From Dactylosporangium siamense (lineage in GTDB: Bacteria; Actinomycetota; Actinomycetes; Mycobacteriales; Micromonosporaceae), in assembly GCF_016862795.1 (NCBI RefSeq), contig NZ_BONQ01000071.1, positions 1 through 64,000 of the forward strand: a stretch of DNA of 64,000 nucleotides, written 5' to 3'. Of the stretch, positions 53,068 through 60,385 are shown piece by piece (positions within the stretch are counted from its first letter, which is position 1; each line of letters starts with the position of its first letter). The notes under the pieces are model-generated. The model was not told the origin of the DNA and did not search any database. It was given only the letters and a program-made list of their open reading frames with translations. The translations under genes and the position numbers were made by a program.

Positions 53068-54526
53068 CCAGAGCCGCGACCAGAGCGAAAGCCACGACCA
53101 CGGCCACGGCGCGAGCCACGGCCAGAGCCCGAGTCATGACAACGGCCAGAGCCACGGCGCGAGCCAGAGCCACGACGCGAGCCCGAGCCACGACGCGAGC
53201 CCGAGCCACGACGCGAGCCCGAGCCACGACGCGAGCCCGAGCCACGGCGCGAGCCAGAGCCACGACGCGAGCCCGAGCCACGGCGCGAGCCACGGCCAGA
53301 GCCTGAGTCATGACAACGGCCAGAGCAAAGGCCACGGCAATAGCCCGGGTCAAAGCCACGACGACCACGCCGAAGACCAGCACGACGAGCGCCTCCGCCG
53401 GTGGCGGCTGGCGCTGGGTGGGGCATCCGGCGGCGAAGGCACCGGTCACAGCCTCACCGGCGCCGACGTGTCGATCGACGCGGCGCTCGGCGCACTGTAC
53501 GACAGTGGCGAAGGCACCGGCAGCCAACGCGGTGCCGGGCTCGGCGCCTCGGCGCCACGGGTCGCTCGCTGGCTCGGTGACATCCGGCAGTACTTCCCGT
53601 CGACGGTCGTCCAGGTGATGCAGGCGGACGCGATCGAGCGGCTCGACCTGACCCGGCTGCTGTTGGAGCCGGAGATGCTCGACGCCGTCGAACCGGACGT
53701 GCATCTCGTCGGGACGCTGCTGTCGCTCAACCGGGTCATGCCGGACAAGAGCAAGCGGGCCGCACGCAAGGTCGTCGCGAAGGTCGTCACCGAGTTGGAG
53801 CGGCGCATCGCGCAGCCGACCAGGACCGCGCTGGCCGGGGCACTCAACCGGGCCGCGCGGATCAACCGGCCCCGCCACCACGACATCGACTGGAACCGGA
53901 CCATCCGGGCGAACCTCAAGCACTACCAGGCCGAGCACCGCACGATCGTCCCGGAGCGACTGGTCGGGTACGGCCGCCGGGCCCAGTCGGTGCAGCGTGA
54001 CGTCGTGCTGTGCGTCGACCAGTCCGGCTCGATGGCCGCGTCCGTCGTGTACTCGGGGGTGTTCGCCGCGGTGCTCGCCTCGATGCGGTCGCTGAAGACG
54101 TCGCTCGTGGTGTTCGACACCGCCGTGGTTGACCTGACCGACCAGCTCGCGGACCCGGTCGACGTGCTGTTCGGCACCCAGCTCGGCGGTGGGACGGACA
54201 TCAACCGCGCCATCGCGTACGGCCAGCAGCTCATCACCCGCCCACGCGACACGATCTTCGTGCTGATCAGCGATCTGTACGAGGGCGGCGTGCGCGAGGA
54301 GATGCTCCGGCGGGTGGCCGCGATGACCTCCGCCGGCGTGCAGGTGATCGCGTTGCTGGCGCTGTCCGACGAGGGCGCCCCGGACTACGACCACGAGAAC
54401 GCGGCGGCGCTCGCGGCGCTGGGGGTGCCGGCGTTCGCCTGCACGCCCGACGTCTTCCCCGACCTGATGGCCGCCGCCATCGAACGCCGGGACCTGCGAG
54501 GCGTCATCGAACGAGCAAAAGCCTAG
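53060..54526 (+). CDS. vWA-domain protein with His/Ser-rich repeats
   Basis: The 488-residue protein has about 90 N-terminal residues dominated by repeats of the type S-H-D-A-S-P and H-D-H-G-H-G, then a helical region and a CoxE-like vWA domain with an intact MIDAS D-Q-S-G-S-M (320-325) and 'LGGGTDINRAI' as the later MIDAS threonine loop. It is the probable partner of the MoxR ATPase. The His-rich head may bind divalent metals. The ATG at 53060 has AAGGAG seven bases upstream and overlaps the preceding stop by 8 bases. Confidence 0.9.
   Translation: MHDQSRDQSESHDHGHGASHGQSPSHDNGQSHGASQSHDASPSHDASPSHDASPSHDASPSHGASQSHDASPSHGASHGQSLSHDNGQSKGHGNSPGQSHDDHAEDQHDERLRRWRLALGGASGGEGTGHSLTGADVSIDAALGALYDSGEGTGSQRGAGLGASAPRVARWLGDIRQYFPSTVVQVMQADAIERLDLTRLLLEPEMLDAVEPDVHLVGTLLSLNRVMPDKSKRAARKVVAKVVTELERRIAQPTRTALAGALNRAARINRPRHHDIDWNRTIRANLKHYQAEHRTIVPERLVGYGRRAQSVQRDVVLCVDQSGSMAASVVYSGVFAAVLASMRSLKTSLVVFDTAVVDLTDQLADPVDVLFGTQLGGGTDINRAIAYGQQLITRPRDTIFVLISDLYEGGVREEMLRRVAAMTSAGVQVIALLALSDEGAPDYDHENAAALAALGVPAFACTPDVFPDLMAAAIERRDLRGVIERAKA
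53111..53326 (+). repeat. 18-base coding tandem repeats inside larger duplication
   Basis: Seven 18-base units (53159-53284), form GCGAGCCNGAGCCACGRC, encode Ala-Ser-Pro/Gln-Ser-His-Asp/Gly. Three (53177, 53195, 53213) are identical. The array is flanked by two 42-base copies at 53111 and 53285, which differ by one base within a 174-base period, so two levels of duplication are present. All periods keep the reading frame. Confidence 0.9.
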
Positions 54527-54537
54527 ATCGAACGCAA

Positions 54538-54755
54538 AGCGCCGACGACCGGGAGAGCACAGCGCCGACGACCGGGAGAACACGGCACCCGACGAGCGGG
54601 AGAACACGGCACCCGACGAGCGGGAGGGTCGAAGACCGAGCGGGTCGAAGGCCGAGCGTGCGAGCGGGAAAGAAGAGGGAAGAAGAAGGGAAGAGGCGAG
54701 CGGCCGAAGACCGAGAGGGCGAGCGGCGCCGAAGCGGGGAAGCGGGCAAGAAGAC
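54538..54755. repeat. 23/24-base repeats and polypurine tract between convergent genes
   Basis: Four units run head to tail: 54538-54560, 54561-54583, 54584-54607 and 54608-54630, each with 'CGACGANCGGGAGA' or similar at its core. A 31-base run of pure purines follows at 54666-54696. The block separates the vWA gene from the convergent AAA gene. No gene is evident; a terminator is not obvious. Confidence 0.75.
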
Positions 54756-55964
54756 CTAGTCGGACGGCTGCGAGCGGATGTAGCGGGCGAAGTGCGGCAC
54801 CGTGAAAGCGACAGTGCCCCGCTCGCCCGAGTAGATGAGGCCCTTCTTGATCAGGGCGTCGCGGGCCGGTGACAGGCTCGCCGGGCGGCGGCCGAGCGAG
54901 CGGGCGATCTCCGCCGTCGGCACCGCCTCGGACACGTCGACGGCGGGCAGGAGCGTCGCCATCGAGCGCATGTATTCGCGCTCGGCCGGGGTGGCCCGCT
55001 CGTAGCGGGAGCCGAAGAAGCCGACGGCCAGCTCCGCCTCGGCCTCCGGGGCCGCCACCCGGACGTCCGCGGCGGTGATGGGCGAGTGAGGCGCGTGGTC
55101 CCAGGTCGCCTTGCCGTAGGCCTGCACGAAGTACGGGTAGCCGCCCGAGGCCTCGTAGAGCGCGTCGAGCGCCTTGGCCTCGTATTCGACCTCTTCCCGC
55201 AACGCGGGTGCGGTGAGGGCGAGGTCGGCCGCGATCCGGTCGAGCCGGTCGATGCGCTGGTAGCGGAAGAGCCGCTCGGAGTAGGACTTCGACGCGGTGA
55301 GCAGGGCCGGGAGGTGCGGCAGTCCGGCGCCGACCACGATCAGCGGCGCACCCGTCTGCGACAGCTCGTGGCACGCCGCGCACATCGCCGAGATGTCGTC
55401 GGCCGACAGGTCCTGCATCTCGTCGATGAAGATCGCCACGCCGGTGCCGACATCGGTGGCGACGCTGGCGGCGTCGGTGAAGAGCTCGACAAGGTCGATC
55501 TCGATGTCGCCGGAGTCGGCGCGGCCGGTGGTCGCCGGGACGTCGATCCCGGGCTGCCACCGGTCCCGGAGCTTCGCCGGCGGCTTGTTGGGGTCCTCCC
55601 GGACCGCGAACGCCTTCAGCACCCCGAGGAACTCGTCGATCCGGTCGGGCGCCCGGTGGTGCGGGGCGAGCTCGCGGATGGCCATGTGCAGCGCCGCCGA
55701 CAACGGCCGGCGCAGCGACTGGTCGGGCCGCGCCTCGATCTTGCCGGTGCCCCACAGGCGCGAGATCGCCTGCGAGCGCAGCGTGTTGAGCAGCACGGTC
55801 TTGCCCACGCCACGCAGGCCGGTGAGCATCAGTGAGCGCTCGGGGCGTCCACGGGCGACGCGCTCGAGGACAACTTCGAATGCCTGGAGCTCACGGTCGC
55901 GGCCGGCCAGCTCAGGGGGCCGCTGCCCGGCGCCGGGCGCATACGGGTTCCGAACAGGATCCAC
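54756..55964 (-). CDS. ORC/Cdc6-like AAA ATPase with winged helix
   Basis: The 402-residue P-loop ATPase has Walker A 'GLRGVGKT' (49-56), Walker B 'VAIFIDEMQDLS' (about 173-184), and a STAND/AAA_16-type C-terminal winged-helix region ('AEIARSLGRRPASLSPARDALIKKGLIYSGERGTVAFTVPHF'). Such proteins act as regulators or loaders; the partner is unknown. The start is GTG 55964 with TACTCT exactly six bases upstream and no ribosome binding site. It converges on the MoxR/vWA unit, so a functional link is possible but unproven. Confidence 0.85.
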   Translation of the reverse strand: MDPVRNPYAPGAGQRPPELAGRDRELQAFEVVLERVARGRPERSLMLTGLRGVGKTVLLNTLRSQAISRLWGTGKIEARPDQSLRRPLSAALHMAIRELAPHHRAPDRIDEFLGVLKAFAVREDPNKPPAKLRDRWQPGIDVPATTGRADSGDIEIDLVELFTDAASVATDVGTGVAIFIDEMQDLSADDISAMCAACHELSQTGAPLIVVGAGLPHLPALLTASKSYSERLFRYQRIDRLDRIAADLALTAPALREEVEYEAKALDALYEASGGYPYFVQAYGKATWDHAPHSPITAADVRVAAPEAEAELAVGFFGSRYERATPAEREYMRSMATLLPAVDVSEAVPTAEIARSLGRRPASLSPARDALIKKGLIYSGERGTVAFTVPHFARYIRSQPSD

Positions 55965-56242
55965 GATCGCAGAGTATCGGCGTCTCTAGCCAGAACGCTA
56001 GAACCGCATAGAGAGCCCTTGTGGCGTGTCGTGCCTTATCTAGCAAAGTCTAGGGCACACGCAAGAGAGGCATAGATCAGGCCATCGAACACCTGTCCGC
56101 CACGCTCGAACTAATGTACTACACGCCCTCGGGGGCGCCGCGCAAGGGGGGTCAAACAAACGTTCGAGTCAACCTACCGTGCAAACGAACGTGGGCCACG
56201 GCGGGGTACCCCACCATGGCCCACGAACGCGTCCGGGAGCGG
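55965..56242. other. intergenic region with CTAG inverted repeats
   Basis: Next to the AAA gene promoter lies TCTAGC-6 bases-GCTAGA (55985-56002), followed by two more CTAG tetranucleotides near 56039-56054. CTAG is generally rare in bacterial genomes, so four in 70 bases may mark a protein-binding site. The remainder up to 56185 shows no gene. Confidence 0.5.
56186..56227 (-). terminator. long stem-loop after LppU-like gene
   Basis: An imperfect palindrome of about 42 bases centred on GGGGTACCCC, with outer arms around GTGGGCCA/TGGCCCAC. It lies 16 bases beyond the stop of the minus-strand membrane protein gene, and a TTT tract follows on that strand. Confidence 0.75.
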
Positions 56243-57004
56243 TTAGTTCCTCAGCTTGAGGCACAGCACGAAGTCCTCGCTGTCGAGGGTGCTGTCGTAG
56301 AAGTAGTCGTGCGTGTAACCGGTCACGCCGTTGCACTTGGACTTGTCCGTCGTGTTCGGGATGCGCTTGAGCACCTCGAACGTTGCCGGCGCACAGGTGG
56401 CCTTCACCATCTTGGGCGCCTGCGGGGTGCCCTGGTTGACCAGGCACTCGCCGACCTTCACCGTCTTGGCGTCGCCGGCCTGCACGCCACCGGGCGCCGA
56501 TGAGGACGCGCCACTCGGCGCCGCACTGCCTGAGGGCTTGGCGGAGGTGCTGGTCTTCGTCGTCGGTGAGGTGGTCGTCGGGGACGACTTCTTGTCCTTC
56601 GTGACATACCAGATGCCGAAGCCACCGGCGCCGCACAGGACCAGCACGATGATGACGACCAGCGCCACCGTGCCGCCGGCACCCCTGCGGCGGGGCGGCG
56701 CGACCGGCGGGCCCCACTGCTGCGTGCCGCCTTGGGCGGGACCGGGCGGCTGGCCGTAGGCGGGCTGCTGGTAGGTCCCGGTCTGCGGGTAGTTGCCCCC
56801 GTAGGGTCCACCGGACTGTGGCTGCTGACCCCACTGCGGTGGCTGGCCGTAAGGATCCGGCTGCTGACCGTAGGGGTCAGGCGGTCCGTACTGCCCGGGC
56901 GGCGGACCATACGGGTCCGGCTGGCCATAGGGATCCTGCTGGCCGCCCTGCCAGGGGTCCTGCGGTTGGCCCTGATACGGGCCCGGCGGTCCGTAACCCG
57001 ACAT
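56243..57004 (-). CDS. membrane protein with Pro/Gln/Tyr-rich N terminus (LppU-like)
   Basis: The 253-residue protein has about 105 residues of 'DPYG', 'QQPDPYGQP' type repeats, one membrane helix (about 112-135), a Ser/Thr linker and an extracytoplasmic domain of about 70 residues with four cysteines ('VGECLVNQG', 'ATCAPATFEVL', 'KCNG', 'FVLCLK'). This resembles the LppU/SCO3897 family. Its function is unknown. AGGAGG lies six bases before the ATG. Confidence 0.8.
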   Translation of the reverse strand: MSGYGPPGPYQGQPQDPWQGGQQDPYGQPDPYGPPPGQYGPPDPYGQQPDPYGQPPQWGQQPQSGGPYGGNYPQTGTYQQPAYGQPPGPAQGGTQQWGPPVAPPRRRGAGGTVALVVIIVLVLCGAGGFGIWYVTKDKKSSPTTTSPTTKTSTSAKPSGSAAPSGASSSAPGGVQAGDAKTVKVGECLVNQGTPQAPKMVKATCAPATFEVLKRIPNTTDKSKCNGVTGYTHDYFYDSTLDSEDFVLCLKLRN

Positions 57005-57112
57005 ATGATCCTCCTGCTCCGCGAAGCTCCAGGCAGCCTAGTTGCGTCGATGTTGCCACGGTAGCGCCACCCCCCGACACTTCCACCTCACGGATTCACG
57101 ACAGGTCGGGGT

Positions 57113-60100
57113 TCAGATAAGGCGGAGCTGCCGATCCTTGGGCTTGCGGGGGGCCGCGGGACCGCGCCGCTCCAACAGCCCGGGGTCGATGGAGGACAGG
57201 AACGGCGTCGGTGCCATGTCGCGCTCCGACCCGTGCCGGAAGCGCGTCCGGCTGTGCGAAAGGAAGAGCCGGTCCTGCGCGCGGGTCAGCCCGACGAAGA
57301 ACAACCGGCGTTCCTCGGCGATGTCGTCCTCGGAGCGGCCCTGCGAGCCGGGCCGGCCCTGCGAGCCGGGCATCCGCAGCGGCAGCAGCCCGTCCTCGCA
57401 GCCGACCAGGAACACGACCGGAAACTCGAGCCCCTTCGACGCGTGCAGGGTCAGCAGCGTCACCCGGTCCGCACGCGGGTCCCAGCCGTCGACCTCGGCG
57501 CCGGTCGCGAGGGCGCCCAGGAACTCGTCCAGATCGCTTCCCGCCCGCAACGCCGGCGGCGTCATCAGCTCGACCGCGGTCCACACGTCGGCCTCGGTCA
57601 GCCCGATCACATCGCTGTCGAGCTGGCCGCAGCGCCCCGCGACGACCTGGCCGGCCAGCCGCACCCGGGCCGCGATAGACCCGCCGAGACCGGTCGCGAA
57701 GCGCAGCTCACGCGCGATGGCGGCGACGCCGGGCCGGTCCAGCAGCCGGTCGTGCGAGCGCTTCTGCACCGGCACGCCCGCCCGCGACAGCGCGTCGACG
57801 ATCGGCGCCGACTGTGCATCCGTGCGGTACAGCACCGCGATGTCGGAGAACGACATGGCCCCGATCGCCGCCCGGGAGTCGACCCGGTTGTCGTGCGAAC
57901 GGTGCGACAGGCCGCCGACCAGCTCGTCGACGGTGCGGACCACGAAGTCGGCCTCGTCGGCGACGGACATGGCCGGATACAGCCCGACCATCGGCGCTTC
58001 CAGGTCCAGCCGGGCCGGGTCGAGGCGCCGCCCCGGCACCAGGGTCGTCGGCGCGATGGCCTGCACGGCCGCGGCGAGGATCGGCGCCGACGAGCGGTAG
58101 TTGCGGGTGAGCCGCACGACCCGGGCGTCGATGTCCGGCGTGGAGAAGTCCACGGCGAAGCGCAGGAAGAACGAGACCTCGGCGCCGCGGAACGAGTAGA
58201 TCGCCTGGTCCGGGTCGCCGATCGCGCAGAGGTTGCCGCCCGGTGGGCACAGCAGGCGCAGCAGGTCGTACTGCACCGGGTCGACGTCCTGATACTCGTC
58301 GACGAAGATCCATTGCCAGCGGTCCCGGTAGCGGTCGACCAGCGCCGGCGACTCGGTGAGCAGCTGCACGCTGAGCGTCAGCAGCTCGTCGAGCGACACC
58401 ATGTCCCGCGCCCGCAACGCCTTCGCCAGGGCCTCGCGGGTCGACGGCTCCATCGCAGCGAGGGCCCGCCGGGCCTCGCGCTCCGACAGCGGATCGAGGG
58501 CCGCCAGCAGGTCGGCCTCCTCGGCGATGCGGAACTTCGGGGTCAGCCCGACCGCGGCGGCGTTCTCCCGCAGGATCGACAGCCCCAGCGCGTGGAACGT
58601 CGACACCGTCACCGCCTCGGTCACCGGCCCGAGCAGGCCCTCCAGCCGCTCCCGCAGCTCCTCCGCGGCCCGCCGAGTGAACGTGATCGCCAGGCACTCC
58701 TCCGGGTACACGTCCAGCTCGGCACACAGGTACGCGATGCGGTGCGTGAGCGTGCGGGTCTTGCCGGTGCCGGGGCCGGCCACGATCAGCAGCGGGCCGC
58801 CGGGCGCGGACGCCGCCACCCGCTGCAGCGCGTCGAGGCGGTCGAGCAGGCCCGTGCCGACCTCCTCCATCCCCGCCAGCATCGGCTCGAGCGGCTCATG
58901 CGGCGAGGCGGGCGCGGAGATCGGTGGGGGTGGCTCGGGCGACGAGGCGGGCGCGGGACGCCGGCGTTTCGCGGCGGGCTTGGGCGCCGACTCCGCCTTG
59001 CGCTGTTTCGGCAACTGCGGCATCGGTACGTCGAACAGCACGTCCTCCTGCACCCCGCGGGAGCGCAGCTCCTCCGGTGCGAAGAGCTTGATGATCCCGT
59101 ATTCGCCGTCGTAGCCGGGCGTGCGGTGCACCTCGCCGCGGCGCAACCGGGCGATGCCCTCGCCGAGCAGCTCGCCACCGGCGCGGGTGATCTCCTCGAC
59201 CGGGACCTCACGCAGGATCGCCAGCTCCGAGCCCAGCTCGGCGACCAGCGAGGTCAGCGCCGCGTCGACGGTCTTGGACTTCGGGCCGACACCGTGGATC
59301 TCGCCGAGGATCTCGTGCAGCTGGATCAGGTGGGTGACCTGGGGCGCGCCGGGCGGCACGTAGCCGTCGGCGCGGTCGGCGAGCTCCTCGACCCGGTGCA
59401 GCACGCCGACGGTGAGCGCCTTGCCGCAGACCGGGCACAGGCCCTCGGCGTCGCGGGTCTGGGCCGGGAGCCAGTTCACGTCGCAGGCGCGGTGCCCGTC
59501 GCCGTGGTACTTGCCCTCCTCGGGGAAGAACTCGATCGTGCCGGCGAGCCCGTCACCGGTGCGCAGCGCGTCGCGGACCTTGAAGTAGTCCAGCTCGCTG
59601 GTCAGCAGGGTCGCCTCGCGGGCCAGGGCCGGCGGGGAGTGCGCGTCGGAGTTGGAGACCAGCCGGTAGCGGTCCAGCGACGACACCCGCCAGTTCATCG
59701 CCGGGTCGGACGACAGGCCGGTCTCGACCGCGAAGATGTGCTCGGCCAGGTCGGCGTAACAGTCGGCGATCGCGTCGAAGCCCGACTTGGAGCCCAGCGC
59801 GGAGAACCACGGCGTCCAGATGTGCGCTGGGACCAGGAATCCGTCGGGGCTGGCCGTCAGCGTGATCTCGAGCAGGTCGCGCGAGTCGAGGCCGAGGATC
59901 GGCCGGCCGTCGGAGCCGAGGTTGCCGATCCGCCCCAGCGCGGTGTTGAACCGGGCGGCGGCCTCGAAGTCCGGCTGGTAGATCAGATGGTGCACCTTGC
60001 GGGTCCGGTCGTCGCGCTTGTAGATCGTGGAGATCTCCACCGACAGCATGAACCGGACCGGCGAACCCTCGGCGCCGTCGGACAGCCGGCCGGGCAGGCG

Positions 60101-60349
60101 GCGCAGGATGTCCGCCTCGCGGTCCGGGTGCAGGCGGAACAGGCCCGGCTCCGCCGGGACGAGCGCCTCACGCAGGTGGTCGTGCCAGGCCGGGTGGGTG
60201 AAGTCGCCGGTGCCGAGGAGCGTGATGCCCTTGCGCCGGGCCCACCAGGTGAGCGTCTCGATGCTGAGGTCGCGACTGCACGCCCGGGAGTACTTCGAGT
60301 GGATGTGCAGATCAGCGACGAACGAGTGGTCGGCGACGTTCGGAGGCAC
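57113..60349 (-). CDS. endonuclease Q-like / UvrD helicase fusion
   Basis: The protein of about 1078 residues joins two repair activities. Residues 1-430 form a PHP domain with metal ligands in 'ADLHIHSKYSRACSRDL', 'GTGDFTHPAWHDH', 'SVEIST', 'SNSDAH', a C-P-V-C zinc site and 'HGVGPKSKTVDAALTSLVAELGSELAIL', closely resembling endonuclease Q, which nicks DNA at deaminated or abasic bases. After a Pro/Ala linker the superfamily 1 helicase has Walker A 'AGPGTGKT' (524-531), 'DEYQDVDPVQYD', 'GDPDQAIYSFRGAE' and 'LTLHASKGLEFPVV'. GTG 60349 has AGGA six bases upstream; GTG 60364 is possible. Confidence 0.93.
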   Translation of the reverse strand: MPPNVADHSFVADLHIHSKYSRACSRDLSIETLTWWARRKGITLLGTGDFTHPAWHDHLREALVPAEPGLFRLHPDREADILRRLPGRLSDGAEGSPVRFMLSVEISTIYKRDDRTRKVHHLIYQPDFEAAARFNTALGRIGNLGSDGRPILGLDSRDLLEITLTASPDGFLVPAHIWTPWFSALGSKSGFDAIADCYADLAEHIFAVETGLSSDPAMNWRVSSLDRYRLVSNSDAHSPPALAREATLLTSELDYFKVRDALRTGDGLAGTIEFFPEEGKYHGDGHRACDVNWLPAQTRDAEGLCPVCGKALTVGVLHRVEELADRADGYVPPGAPQVTHLIQLHEILGEIHGVGPKSKTVDAALTSLVAELGSELAILREVPVEEITRAGGELLGEGIARLRRGEVHRTPGYDGEYGIIKLFAPEELRSRGVQEDVLFDVPMPQLPKQRKAESAPKPAAKRRRPAPASSPEPPPPISAPASPHEPLEPMLAGMEEVGTGLLDRLDALQRVAASAPGGPLLIVAGPGTGKTRTLTHRIAYLCAELDVYPEECLAITFTRRAAEELRERLEGLLGPVTEAVTVSTFHALGLSILRENAAAVGLTPKFRIAEEADLLAALDPLSEREARRALAAMEPSTREALAKALRARDMVSLDELLTLSVQLLTESPALVDRYRDRWQWIFVDEYQDVDPVQYDLLRLLCPPGGNLCAIGDPDQAIYSFRGAEVSFFLRFAVDFSTPDIDARVVRLTRNYRSSAPILAAAVQAIAPTTLVPGRRLDPARLDLEAPMVGLYPAMSVADEADFVVRTVDELVGGLSHRSHDNRVDSRAAIGAMSFSDIAVLYRTDAQSAPIVDALSRAGVPVQKRSHDRLLDRPGVAAIARELRFATGLGGSIAARVRLAGQVVAGRCGQLDSDVIGLTEADVWTAVELMTPPALRAGSDLDEFLGALATGAEVDGWDPRADRVTLLTLHASKGLEFPVVFLVGCEDGLLPLRMPGSQGRPGSQGRSEDDIAEERRLFFVGLTRAQDRLFLSHSRTRFRHGSERDMAPTPFLSSIDPGLLERRGPAAPRKPKDRQLRLI

Positions 60350-60385
60350 GCCGCATCCTGTCACACGCCCACCGGCCGTCGCCTG

